The notes beneath the pieces were generated by a model. That model had not been told where the DNA came from. It worked only from the letters and a program-made list of their open reading frames with translations, and did no database searches. Shown here piece by piece: positions 20,097-33,942 of a stretch of 64,000 bases of DNA. Within the stretch, counting starts at the first letter, position 1; every line of letters begins with the position of its first letter. The translations under genes were made by a program, and so were the position numbers. Source of the stretch: Rosenbergiella australiborealis (GTDB lineage: Bacteria > Pseudomonadota > Gammaproteobacteria > Enterobacterales > Enterobacteriaceae); the NCBI RefSeq assembly GCF_018494035.1, contig NZ_JABBFO010000003.1, positions 161,687 to 225,686 on the forward strand. Direction: 5' to 3'.

Positions 20097-21005
20097 ATGA
20101 AAAATTTAAAAGCCGTTATTCCTGTTGCGGGTCTTGGTATGCATATGTTGCCGGCGACCAAAGCTATTCCTAAAGAGATGTTACCGGTTGTCGATAAGCC
20201 AATGATTCAATATATCATTGACGAATGTGTCACCGCCGGGATTAAAGAAATCGTCCTTGTGACTCACGCTTCAAAAAATGCCGTTGAAAACCATTTTGAT
20301 ACCACCTATGAGCTAGAAGCCTTGCTTGAACAGCGGGTAAAAAGACAACTACTCAGTGAAGTCAAAAGTATCTGCCCCCCTGGTGTGACAATCATGAATG
20401 TGCGTCAGCCCCAAGCCTTAGGCTTAGGCCACGCCATACTCTGTGCCAAACCCATTGTTGGCGATAATCCTTTTGTTGTGGTGCTGCCGGATGTGATTTT
20501 AGATAATCAAAGTGCTGATCCCCTGCGCTACAACTTGGCGGCTATGATTTCACGCTTTACACAGACCGGTCATTCTCAAGTCTTATGCCAACCGTTACCG
20601 CGCGATGAACTGGCGGAATATTCGGTGATCACCACTGAAAAACCGTTAATCGGTGCTGGTGATAGAGGGAGAATTGTCGATTTTGTTGAAAAGCCGGATC
20701 AATTAAATGCATTACCGGAAGATGCTCAGCTGGCTGCTGTCGGCCGGTATGTATTATCTGAGAAAATTTGGAGTCATCTGGAAAAAACATTACCAGGTGC
20801 TTGGGGACGCATTCAGTTAACCGATGCTATTGCTTCACTGAATCAAACCGATGTTGTTGAAGCTAGCGAACTGCACGGCATTAGCTATAACTGTGGGCGC
20901 AAACTCGGTTATATGCAGGCTTTTGTTGCTTACGGTATGCGGAACCCGCAATTGGGGCAAGCCTTCAGAAACTCTATCAAACAACTTCTTAACGAACAGG
21001 CATAG
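20097..21005 (+). CDS. galF: GalF, UTP-glucose-1-phosphate uridylyltransferase-like protein
   Basis: A paralogue of GalU thought to modulate UDP-glucose supply for surface polysaccharides. It has 302 residues (E. coli 297). The N-terminal nucleotide loop reads [21 protein letters not shown]: the GalU-type GTR triplet is replaced by MHM, as in E. coli GalF, so catalysis is probably weak. Other nucleotidyltransferase blocks ([34 protein letters not shown]) are kept. In most enterobacteria galF marks the left edge of the capsule/O-antigen cluster; here galE follows after 12 bp and then gnd. Confidence 0.93.
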   Translation: MKNLKAVIPVAGLGMHMLPATKAIPKEMLPVVDKPMIQYIIDECVTAGIKEIVLVTHASKNAVENHFDTTYELEALLEQRVKRQLLSEVKSICPPGVTIMNVRQPQALGLGHAILCAKPIVGDNPFVVVLPDVILDNQSADPLRYNLAAMISRFTQTGHSQVLCQPLPRDELAEYSVITTEKPLIGAGDRGRIVDFVEKPDQLNALPEDAQLAAVGRYVLSEKIWSHLEKTLPGAWGRIQLTDAIASLNQTDVVEASELHGISYNCGRKLGYMQAFVAYGMRNPQLGQAFRNSIKQLLNEQA

Positions 21006-21017
21006 ACTGAGAAAAAT

Positions 21018-22034
21018 ATGGCAATATTAGTGACAGGCGGTGCGGGATATATTGGTTCTCACACCGTATTAGCCTTGCTGCAACGCGGCGATGATGTCGT
21101 TGTACTGGACAATTTATGTAATGCGTCACCGGAAGCGTTAGAACGTGTTGCTAAACTGACCGGGCGTCGGGCTGAGTTTGTTGAAGGGGATATTCGTGAC
21201 AGAGCCTGTTTACAGGCTCTTTTTGCGAAGTATCCTATCACTGATGTTATTCACTTTGCGGCGTTAAAAGCAGTGGGTGAGTCAACGCGTATGCCTTTAG
21301 AATATTATGAAAATAATGTTTCCGGTACATTGTCGCTGATTGAAGAGATGCGTCACGCGGGTATTTGGAATTTTATTTTTAGTTCTTCTGCGACAGTCTA
21401 TGGCGCGAATGCGCCTGTCCCTTATGTTGAGACAACGCCGATCGGCGGTACAACCAGCCCTTATGGCACTTCAAAAGTCATGATTGAACAAGTGCTACAA
21501 GATTTTGCTAAGGCTGAACCGCAATTTACTACGATTGCGCTACGTTATTTTAATCCAGTGGGTGCCCATCCTTCTGGTGACATTGGCGAAGATCCTTCTG
21601 GTATTCCCAACAATTTGTTGCCCTATATTGCACAAGTTGCGATTGGCAAATTGCCACAGCTTGGGGTATTTGGCGGTGATTACCCAACGCCAGATGGGAC
21701 TTGTCAGCGTGACTATATTCACGTCATGGATTTAGCGGAAGGCCATCTAAAAGCGTTAGATCATCTTAAGAACACGCAAGGCTATCGAGCCTATAACCTT
21801 GGTGCAGGTAAAGGCTATTCGGTGTTAGAGATGATCCGCGCATTTGAACTTGCGTCAGGTTGTACGATCCCCTTTGAGATCAAACCTCGTCGCGATGGTG
21901 ATCTGGCGGCTTTCTGGGCGGATCCTGCACTTGCGGCAAAAGAGTTAGCATGGACAGTCTCTCGGGGTATCGATGAAATGATGGTCGACACTTGGCGTTG
22001 GCAACAGAAGAATCCCAACGGATATGGTCAATAA
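21018..22034 (+). CDS. galE: UDP-glucose 4-epimerase
   Basis: Interconverts UDP-glucose and UDP-galactose, supplying galactose for surface sugars. The 338 residues equal E. coli GalE. The Rossmann motif GGAGYIGSH lies at residues 7-15, and the catalytic serine and YxxxK are seen in SSSATVYG and SPYGTSK (Y near 149, K near 153). It starts 12 bp after galF and is therefore probably in the same transcript. It is the only sugar-biosynthesis gene left between galF and gnd, and it sits apart from any gal operon in this window. Confidence 0.96.
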   Translation: MAILVTGGAGYIGSHTVLALLQRGDDVVVLDNLCNASPEALERVAKLTGRRAEFVEGDIRDRACLQALFAKYPITDVIHFAALKAVGESTRMPLEYYENNVSGTLSLIEEMRHAGIWNFIFSSSATVYGANAPVPYVETTPIGGTTSPYGTSKVMIEQVLQDFAKAEPQFTTIALRYFNPVGAHPSGDIGEDPSGIPNNLLPYIAQVAIGKLPQLGVFGGDYPTPDGTCQRDYIHVMDLAEGHLKALDHLKNTQGYRAYNLGAGKGYSVLEMIRAFELASGCTIPFEIKPRRDGDLAAFWADPALAAKELAWTVSRGIDEMMVDTWRWQQKNPNGYGQ

Positions 22035-22196
22035 GTGTGATTAATAAGCACCTGAGTGGGGGTGACTTGATCAAACGTGCGTTAAAAATAGATTTCCCGT
22101 TCAGGTTTTTATATAACTTATAACACAAGGTACGTGCTAATAAACCTAGAACATAATGTTCACATGGGTAAGCTTTCTACCAGACAGGAGAATGTA

Positions 22197-23603
22197 ATGT
22201 CTAAGCAGCAAATTGGTGTTGTCGGAATGGCAGTAATGGGCCGCAATCTGGCGCTAAATATTGAAAGCCGTGGCTACACTGTTTCAATTTTTAACCGTTC
22301 ACGTGAAAAAACCGATGAAGTCATCGCAGAAAATCCAGGTAAAAAACTGGCACCTTTCTACAGTGTAGAAGAGTTCGTCGAGTCCTTAGAAAAACCACGC
22401 CGTATCCTATTAATGGTACAAGCGGGCGAGGCTACCGATAAAACGATTGCTTCACTGACGCCACATCTTGATAAAGGTGATATTCTAATCGATGGTGGTA
22501 ACACCTTCTATAAAGATACCATTCGTCGTAACAAAGAGCTTTCTGAACAAGGCTTTAACTTCATCGGTACCGGTGTTTCCGGTGGTGAAGAGGGTGCATT
22601 AAAAGGCCCTTCTATTATGCCTGGTGGACAAAAAGAAGCTTACGAACTGGTCGCTCCTATTTTTGATAAAATCGCTGCGCGTGCGGAAGGTGAAGCCTGT
22701 GTGACCTATATCGGTCCAGACGGTGCGGGTCACTACGTTAAAATGGTACACAACGGTATCGAATACGGTGATATGCAGCTGATTGCTGAAGCCTACTCGG
22801 TACTGAAAGGGTCTTTAGGCCTGTCTAACGAAGAGTTAGCGAAAACATTTAGTGAGTGGAATCAAGGTGAGCTAAGTAGCTATCTGATTGATATTACTAA
22901 AGATATCTTCACTAAAAAAGATGAAAACGGCAATTACTTAGTCGATGTGATCCTCGATGAAGCGGCGAACAAAGGTACCGGTAAATGGACCAGCCAAAGT
23001 TCTCTCGACCTTGGTGAGCCATTATCACTGATTACTGAATCGGTCTTCGCGCGTTATTTATCTTCCCTGAAATCACAACGTGTTGCCGCGTCTAAAGTCC
23101 TGACTGGACCTAAAGTAGCTGCCTTCAATGGTGATAAAGCAGAGTTTATTGAGAAAGTGCGCCGTGCATTGTATCTGGGTAAAATTGTTTCTTATGCACA
23201 AGGCTTCTCGCAACTGCGTGCAGCGTCAGATCAGTACAACTGGGATCTGAACTACGGTGAATTGGCGAAAATCTTCCGTGCAGGCTGTATTATTCGTGCT
23301 CAATTCCTGCAAAAAATCACTGATGCGTATGCAGAGAATCCAGAAATTGCTAACTTACTGCTTGCGCCATACTTTAAAAATATTGCGGATGAATACCAAC
23401 AAGCATTACGTGATGTCGTAAGCTATGCTGTGCAGAATGGTATTCCAATGCCGACATTCTCAGCCGCTATTGCTTATTATGACAGCTACCGTTCAGCAGT
23501 GTTGCCAGCGAATCTGATTCAAGCGCAACGTGACTACTTTGGTGCTCACACCTATAAGCGTATTGATAAAGACGGTGTTTTCCACACTGAGTGGTTAGAC
23601 TAA
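22197..23603 (+). CDS. gnd: 6-phosphogluconate dehydrogenase (decarboxylating)
   Basis: Converts 6-phosphogluconate to ribulose 5-phosphate with NADPH production in the pentose phosphate pathway. The ATG at 22197 ([10 protein letters not shown]) with a caggag ribosome site gives 468 residues, the E. coli length; an upstream reading to 22134 is not supported. The NADP fold [12 protein letters not shown] is at residues 9-20, and the signature [17 protein letters not shown] and the catalytic block [19 protein letters not shown] follow. The C-terminal tail [10 protein letters not shown] is typical. Its own promoter should lie in the 162 bp after galE. Confidence 0.98.
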   Translation: MSKQQIGVVGMAVMGRNLALNIESRGYTVSIFNRSREKTDEVIAENPGKKLAPFYSVEEFVESLEKPRRILLMVQAGEATDKTIASLTPHLDKGDILIDGGNTFYKDTIRRNKELSEQGFNFIGTGVSGGEEGALKGPSIMPGGQKEAYELVAPIFDKIAARAEGEACVTYIGPDGAGHYVKMVHNGIEYGDMQLIAEAYSVLKGSLGLSNEELAKTFSEWNQGELSSYLIDITKDIFTKKDENGNYLVDVILDEAANKGTGKWTSQSSLDLGEPLSLITESVFARYLSSLKSQRVAASKVLTGPKVAAFNGDKAEFIEKVRRALYLGKIVSYAQGFSQLRAASDQYNWDLNYGELAKIFRAGCIIRAQFLQKITDAYAENPEIANLLLAPYFKNIADEYQQALRDVVSYAVQNGIPMPTFSAAIAYYDSYRSAVLPANLIQAQRDYFGAHTYKRIDKDGVFHTEWLD

Positions 23604-23625
23604 TCGCTATCGCGTTATCGTATCA

Positions 23626-23654
23626 ACCAGTGACTTCGGTCACTGGTTTTTTTT
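23626..23654 (+). terminator. Intrinsic terminator of gnd
   Basis: The stem accagtgac/gtcactggt around a ttcg tetraloop (23626-23647) is followed by eight T residues. It is placed directly after gnd and just before the converging wzt-like gene ends. Confidence 0.93.
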
Positions 23655-23655
23655 A

Positions 23656-24348
23656 TTAAAGAATTTTACCTTGTTCAAGGTGAAGTTGCTGGTTACTGAC
23701 CCGGTTTGCCAAGTGTGGATCATGGGTCGCAATCACCAAAATGGCGGCTTTATCAATAAAACTTTGTAACCGCTTTTCGGCCTTATCTTTAAACGCTGCA
23801 TCACCCACGCTTATCCACTCATCCATTAATAGAATTTCCGGTGCCCGGGCGGTACAGATCGCGAAAGCTAAGCGCAATATCATTCCGCTGGAATAGGTTC
23901 TTACCGGAAGATAAATAAACTCCTCCAACTCACTAAATGCGATGACATCATCAATCAAGCTAGGCAGTTGTTGTGGGGGAATACCTAAGAGCAGACTCCG
24001 CAATTTTATATTCTCAATGCCAGTCAGCTCCGGCTCCATACCTAATGTGGCATCCAGTAAAGAGCTAATTTTACCTGAAGTTTTCAATGTGCCAGACACT
24101 GGGCTGTAAACCCCGGCTAAGGCACGGAGTAAGGTCGTTTTTCCTGAACCATTATGGCCTAGAAGGGCTAATCGATCGCCATCTTGCAATGAAAAACTAA
24201 TATCATCTAGCGCGGTTACCATTGTCACGCCTTGCGATTGGCTAAGCCGCCCACCTCCAGCGATAGTCAGGAGTGAGCGTTTAATGGATCGCTGCTGGGC
24301 GTTGTAGATAGGAAATTGAATCTTAAGATGCTGACAGTCGATATACAT
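23656..24348 (-). CDS. Polysaccharide ABC exporter ATP-binding subunit (Wzt/KpsT type)
   Basis: Energises export of a lipid-linked polysaccharide or teichoic-like polymer across the inner membrane. The 230-residue protein has Walker A GHNGSGKTT near 64-72, the ABC signature YSSGMILRLAF near 145 and Walker B ILLMDEWISVGD near 165. It lacks the extra C-terminal carbohydrate-binding domain of long Wzt proteins, so it resembles KpsT or short Wzt. I place the start at the ATG at 24348, two bases after the stop of the permease gene; a TTG at 24360 is an alternative. No glycosyltransferase, polymerase or ligase gene is adjacent, so its substrate is unknown. Confidence 0.85.
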   Translation of the reverse strand: MYIDCQHLKIQFPIYNAQQRSIKRSLLTIAGGGRLSQSQGVTMVTALDDISFSLQDGDRLALLGHNGSGKTTLLRALAGVYSPVSGTLKTSGKISSLLDATLGMEPELTGIENIKLRSLLLGIPPQQLPSLIDDVIAFSELEEFIYLPVRTYSSGMILRLAFAICTARAPEILLMDEWISVGDAAFKDKAEKRLQSFIDKAAILVIATHDPHLANRVSNQQLHLEQGKIL

Positions 24349-24350
24349 AG

Positions 24351-25133
24351 CTAAATCCAATAAGCGATACGTGTTCGCGTCTTAGTAATAAGAAAACAGG
24401 CGATGAGAGCGGTAAGTAATGCCAAGGAGCTGGTCAGTACCCAAGCCAGCATGGAAGGACATTGCCCTAAGATCGTGCCGCGTAATAACTCAATAAAATG
24501 CGTAAAGGGGTTGAGTTGAGCTAACCGTTGATGTTTGCTCGGTAGCAAAGAAAGTTGCCAGATTATAGGCGTGATAAAGAAAAGCAGGGTCATCACACTG
24601 GTAACGATGGGGGCAAGATCTCGGTAGCGGGTGCAGAGTATGGCGGTAATTAATCCAACACTGCTCAGAAAGAGGACGGTGAGCAATAGTGCAGGAAAAA
24701 TGAGTAGCATATTCCACGACCAGCTAGGAGGAAAGAAGAGGAAAACAAAGGGCAGTACGGTAAGGTTATGCAGCAAAATAATTAACTGTCGCCACGTGAC
24801 TCTTAAGATGTACAGTGGAAAAGGTAGGGGGGTTTGGCGGATAAAATGGGCCGCATCATTGAACGCAGTACTACTTTCAATAATCATACCGGTAAACAGA
24901 GACCAAAAAATTAACCCTACACTTAAATGTGGCATAAAGTCTTGTAGCGATAACTGAAATAGACTGCCATAAAGCGGGCCCATCGCCAGTAATGTCGTCG
25001 CCATACTGAGAGTGATCCAAAATGGCCCGAGGACCGATCGCCGATAGCGATTGACCACATCATTCCATGCTAAGGTTCGCCACAAGGTAAATAGACGAAA
25101 ACTGTGTTTTATTTCAGCACTAAGAGAATCCAT
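24351..25133 (-). CDS. Polysaccharide ABC exporter permease (Wzm/KpsM type)
   Basis: An ABC-2 family inner-membrane permease of 260 residues with about six membrane segments. It starts MDSLSAEIKHSFRLFTLWRTLAWNDVVNRYRRSVLGPFW, the cytoplasmic amphipathic start typical of Wzm/KpsM/TagG. Later it carries TPIIWQLSLLP and LNPFTHFIELLRGTILG, the hallmark LNP region of ABC-2 polysaccharide exporters. It is co-transcribed with the ATPase gene (2-base gap). It lies 135 bp downstream of hisI on the same strand, where E. coli instead has ugd and wzz between gnd and his. Confidence 0.87.
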   Translation of the reverse strand: MDSLSAEIKHSFRLFTLWRTLAWNDVVNRYRRSVLGPFWITLSMATTLLAMGPLYGSLFQLSLQDFMPHLSVGLIFWSLFTGMIIESSTAFNDAAHFIRQTPLPFPLYILRVTWRQLIILLHNLTVLPFVFLFFPPSWSWNMLLIFPALLLTVLFLSSVGLITAILCTRYRDLAPIVTSVMTLLFFITPIIWQLSLLPSKHQRLAQLNPFTHFIELLRGTILGQCPSMLAWVLTSSLALLTALIACFLITKTRTRIAYWI

Positions 25134-25233
25134 TCACTGCCTCCAAACAGAAAAGGGCGTTAGTATGCAGAGTATTCCATCACTCTGTGAATGAGATTAT
25201 TACTGCTAAGGGATTTATTCGGTATGAGGTGAA

Positions 25234-25263
25234 AGGCGCAGCCACCGTTTGGCTGCTGCGCCT
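25234..25263 (-). terminator. Hairpin after hisI, possible his operon terminator
   Basis: aggcgcagc pairs with gctgcgcct, and the loop can extend through agcc/ggct. It lies 6 bases past the hisI stop on the minus strand. The sequence after it (ttcacctc) has no real T-run, so termination may be partial and the exporter genes might receive read-through. Confidence 0.45.
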
Positions 25264-25268
25264 AGGCG

Positions 25269-25876
25269 TTAGGCTTGGTGACGTTGGCGAAGGTTATTAA
25301 TAATAGTGCTAAAATCGAGATCTTGATCTTGTAACAGTACCAGCAAGTGATACAGCAAATCTGAAGCCTCGTTGGTCAGCTCTTCTCGGTCATTCACCGT
25401 GGCAGCGAGTGCCGTTTCAACGCCTTCTTCTCCCACTTTTTGCGCGATACGTTTTGTACCGCTGGCATATAAGCTCGCAGTGTAGGAGCTACTTGGATCC
25501 GCTGATTTACGGCTGGCCAGTAATTGTTCAAGCTGCCATAGGAAGTGCCAATCGCTAGCTGCCGGTGAGAAGCAGCTTGAGGTTCCAGTGTGGCAAGTCG
25601 GGCCATGAGGCAGCGCTAGGATCAGTAAACTGTCTCTGTCACAATCGGCGGTGATTTGTTTCACAGTAAGAAAGTGTCCAGAAGACTCCCCTTTAGTCCA
25701 TAAGCGCTGTTTACTGCGTGACCAGAAGGTGACTTTCCCTGTTTCTTGCGTGACCTGTAGGGCCTCTGGATTCATATAACCGAGCATCAATACTTCGCCG
25801 GAGACTGCATGTTGAATAATCGCAGGAAGTAAATGATCGGTTTTTTCCCAATCTAACGTAGCGATCGCTTCAGACG

Positions 25877-25883
<7 letters not shown>
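25269..25883 (-). CDS. hisI: Bifunctional phosphoribosyl-AMP cyclohydrolase / phosphoribosyl-ATP pyrophosphatase
   Basis: Carries out steps 2 and 3 of histidine synthesis. The protein has 204 residues (E. coli 203). The N-terminal HisI domain has [32 protein letters not shown] and the metal-site residues DCDRDSLL and HTGTSSCF. The C-terminal HisE domain has [18 protein letters not shown] and the [12 protein letters not shown] helix. It overlaps hisF by 7 bases and is the last gene of the operon. Confidence 0.97.
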
Positions 25884-31412
<5,529 letters not shown>

Positions 31413-31415
31413 CGA

Positions 31416-32315
31416 TTACTCCATCATTTTCTCAATCGGTAAGACTAAGATGGAACTGGCGCCCAGGGCTTTGAGCTTCTCCATCGTTTCCCAGAACAGG
31501 GTTTCACTGCTGACCATATGCAGAGCAAGACGTGACTGATCGCCAGCGAGGGGGAGTACAGTTGGGCGTTCTGCACCAGGTAACAGGTCGATCACTTGTT
31601 CAAGTTTATCGCTGGGTGCATGCATCATAATGTATTTTGATTCACGGGCTTGAATAACCCCTTGAATACGTGTCATCAAGCGATTGACCAAGGCTTGTTT
31701 ATCGGCCTCTAACTCTCCGGCACGTTGAATCAGGACTGCTTTTGAACGATAAATAACATCCACTTCGCGCAGACCATTCGCTTCGAGTGTGGCACCGGTA
31801 GAAACCAGATCACAAATAGCATCACTTAATCCGGCACGAGGTGCGACTTCGACCGAACCGTTTAATAGGCAAGATTTGAAGGTTAGGCCCTGAGAATCAA
31901 AGTATTTTTTTAATAAGTGAGGATAGGAGGTCGCAATACGTTTACCGTCTAAGCACTCAGGTCCGGTGTACGCGCTATCTGCCGGCATTGCCAGTGAGAG
32001 GCGACATCCGCCAAAGTCCAAACGACGTAGGATGCTAAGCTGTGGGTCTTCTCCCTGCGCCCGGCGAGTCAACACTTCCTCTTCTAAAACGTTTTCACCG
32101 ATGATACCTAAATCAACGACGCCATCCATCACTAACCCGGGAATATCGTCATCACGCACACGTAAAATATCGATAGGCATGTTTTCAGCAAACGCGATGA
32201 GCCGCTGTTGCTGTAGGTTTATTTTGATACCGCAGCGGCTCAGTAGTTCGCGGGACTCATCGCTCAAGCGACCTGATTTCTGCATTGCAATACGTAAACG
32301 CGTGTTATCCAACAT
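31416..32315 (-). CDS. hisG: ATP phosphoribosyltransferase
   Basis: The first and feedback-inhibited step of histidine synthesis. 299 residues, the long form with a C-terminal histidine-binding ACT-like domain (from about residue 225). The start [20 protein letters not shown], the signature [28 protein letters not shown] near 165-192 and the PRPP loop within it are present. It is the first structural gene of the operon, below the leader/attenuator. Confidence 0.98.
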   Translation of the reverse strand: MLDNTRLRIAMQKSGRLSDESRELLSRCGIKINLQQQRLIAFAENMPIDILRVRDDDIPGLVMDGVVDLGIIGENVLEEEVLTRRAQGEDPQLSILRRLDFGGCRLSLAMPADSAYTGPECLDGKRIATSYPHLLKKYFDSQGLTFKSCLLNGSVEVAPRAGLSDAICDLVSTGATLEANGLREVDVIYRSKAVLIQRAGELEADKQALVNRLMTRIQGVIQARESKYIMMHAPSDKLEQVIDLLPGAERPTVLPLAGDQSRLALHMVSSETLFWETMEKLKALGASSILVLPIEKMME

Positions 32316-32374
32316 TACACCAATCCTCGTTATTTATTTTTCTGTCTGTCACTAATTTTAATTATTACGGGCAT

Positions 32375-32410
32375 TAAAAAAGCCCTCGGAAGAGCGATCT
32401 TCCGAGGGCT
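32375..32410 (-). terminator. his operon attenuator terminator
   Basis: On the minus strand, agccctcggaaga pairs with tcttccgagggct around a four-base loop, followed by six T residues. It sits 60 bases upstream of hisG and downstream of the leader peptide ORF. The segment between (32411-32468) contains further pairing segments (ggaagaca/tgtcttcc, and cagtggtttg-type blocks) that can form the antiterminator. Confidence 0.93.
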
Positions 32411-32468
32411 TTTTACGTTCAAACCAGTGGAAGACCTGTATGTCTTCCAGCCGCCATCGCCTGAAAGA

Positions 32469-32516
32469 CTAGTCAGGGTGATGATGGTGATGATGGCGGG
32501 TTTGAACAAAATTCAT
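32469..32516 (-). CDS. hisL: his operon leader peptide
   Basis: A 15-residue peptide, MNFVQTRHHHHHHPD, with six consecutive histidine codons just before Pro-Asp-stop. E. coli HisL has seven histidines and the same ending. Ribosome stalling on the histidine codons when charged tRNA-His is scarce is expected to favour the antiterminator and switch on the operon. Confidence 0.95.
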   Translation of the reverse strand: MNFVQTRHHHHHHPD

Positions 32517-32554
32517 AATGTTTAATCCAGTTTTGGAAAAAAGTAATGTTATTT

Positions 32555-32583
32555 AACCTAGCGGAGTTAATAAGCCTTGGCAA
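32555..32583 (-). promoter_or_regulatory. his operon promoter
   Basis: Minus-strand -35 TTGCCA (32578-32583) and -10 TAGGTT (32555-32560) are separated by 17 bases. The unusual -10 TAGGTT followed by AAA is the one I recall from the Salmonella/E. coli his promoter, and the discriminator after it is AT-rich, which fits stringent-response activation. It lies 39 bases upstream of the hisL start codon. Confidence 0.8.
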
Positions 32584-32699
32584 CCATTTTTTTATCATCA
32601 TAAGATAATTTTATTTACGATAAACTCAGATAAGTTTACTGGTGGTGTAAGGGGACTCCCGCTAACCTTGAACCACGACTTTTAAAGGCGAAGACTGCA

Positions 32700-33530
32700 A
32701 TGAAAAAAATAGCAATTATTGGTTTAGGCTGGTTAGGCATGCCGTTAGCGCTTGCGCTCAGTCAACGTGGCAATGAGGTGCAAGGCTCAAAAACCTCTGA
32801 TGATGGCATTCTTGCGGCTCAGCGATGTGGTATTTCTGCGGTAAAGTTAGTGATGACACCCGATATTGACTGTGATGCTGAAGAGTTAGCGCAGCTGATG
32901 TCTGTTGAAACACTGATCATTACGCTGCCGGCATCTCGCAGTAGCGAAGGCGGTGAACACTATGTGCATTCAGTGCAAAACCTCGTAGATACGGCTATCG
33001 CCTATGGCGTGAAACGCGTTATTTTTACCAGCTCGACCTCAGTTTATGGAGAACAAGAGGGGGAGGTGGTCGAAGCCAGCCCGCTACTCCCGGTAACGCC
33101 TGCTGGAAAACGCTTGGTGGCGTTGGAGCAATGGCTTCATCAACTTCCTGGTATTGATGTTGATATCCTCCGGCTTTCTGGATTGGTAGGTCCAGACCGA
33201 CATCCGGGGCGTTTTTTGGCTGGTAGGACAGGGCTAAAAAATGGTCACCATCCAGTTAATTTAGTGCATCTTGACGATGTGGTTGACGCAATAACATTAC
33301 TGCTCGATACCCCAGTATCCGGCGCGACGTATAATTTATCTGCGACATTACACCCAAGACGTGATGAGTTTTATCCTTGCGTCGCAAAACAGTTGGGTCT
33401 TATTCCACCGACCTTTGAACCGATCGATACGCATGCGCCGTCAGGAAAGTGCGTGAATGGTCAGGCGATTTGCCGTACCTTGGGTTTTCAGTATCGCTAT
33501 GCCGATCCTTTTACCATGCCGGTCGGCTGA
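32700..33530 (+). CDS. yeeZ: NAD-dependent epimerase-like protein YeeZ
   Basis: An atypical short-chain dehydrogenase/epimerase of unproven function, 276 residues (E. coli 274). The Rossmann loop IIGLGWLGMPLA at residues 6-17 deviates from the usual GxxGxxG. A catalytic-like block FTSSTSVYGEQEG is near 105. It is divergent from the his operon, as in E. coli. The ATG at 32700 follows gcgaagactgca, a modest ribosome site. Confidence 0.9.
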   Translation: MKKIAIIGLGWLGMPLALALSQRGNEVQGSKTSDDGILAAQRCGISAVKLVMTPDIDCDAEELAQLMSVETLIITLPASRSSEGGEHYVHSVQNLVDTAIAYGVKRVIFTSSTSVYGEQEGEVVEASPLLPVTPAGKRLVALEQWLHQLPGIDVDILRLSGLVGPDRHPGRFLAGRTGLKNGHHPVNLVHLDDVVDAITLLLDTPVSGATYNLSATLHPRRDEFYPCVAKQLGLIPPTFEPIDTHAPSGKCVNGQAICRTLGFQYRYADPFTMPVG

Positions 33531-33627
33531 AGAGTTCAGTAGGGGTGAGAAAAATCTGAGCTTTTAGTTAGAAGGGCTTGTTTTGACAGCAAGATTTAGG
33601 CACAATGCGCGGCTTGCAAAATTCGAG

Positions 33628-33675
33628 ATAACCGACGTAAACAGTTTTTATTAACCGTGCGTCGGTTATTTTTTT
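33628..33675 (+). terminator. Intrinsic terminator or 5'-leader terminator upstream of plaP
   Basis: The perfect 10-bp stem ataaccgacg/cgtcggttat (33628-33637 and 33660-33669) encloses a 22-base loop with its own small taaa/ttta pairing and is followed by seven T residues. It lies 98 bases after yeeZ and about 95 bases before the small ORF, so it either ends yeeZ or is part of the plaP leader. Confidence 0.75.
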
Positions 33676-33768
33676 GCAGTAAAACTCACTTATAGTGTTT
33701 TATTATTGGTCGACTTATGTCGACTAAATAACCCTTTCACGCATAAGCGTATGTTTAGAGGAAAAGTA

Positions 33769-33942
33769 ATGGGGCCATCAACTATTATGCAAGTGGCGGC
33801 AGCTGCTCGCTTTCGCGATGACTACGGCGCTAACGCTGTTTTACCAGTTATCTATGCCACTCCTTACCTCCGTTCTCGGAGTTTCCCTGTAGTGCAGTCC
33901 ATCGAGATTGCGACTGTAGGGGGGCAACATCATGCAAACTAA
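33769..33942 (+). CDS. Possible 57-residue leader ORF upstream of plaP
   Basis: The ORF starts at an ATG with a strong agagga ribosome site (33757-33762, 6-base spacing). It ends 11 bases inside plaP, so plaP translation could be coupled to it. The peptide (MGPSTIMQVAAAARFRDD...VGGQHHAN) has no membrane segment and no recognisable domain. E. coli has a different small gene, yoeI, at this spot. Its role as a regulatory uORF, for example for polyamine control of PlaP, is inference. The alternative is that it is a chance ORF over the plaP 5' region. Confidence 0.45.
   Translation: MGPSTIMQVAAAARFRDDYGANAVLPVIYATPYLRSRSFPVVQSIEIATVGGQHHAN

Noticed and set aside
32461-32500. Short repeated gatgatg tract near the his leader taken as a tandem repeat
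   Set aside because: It is the antisense of the histidine codons of the leader peptide, not an independent repeat.
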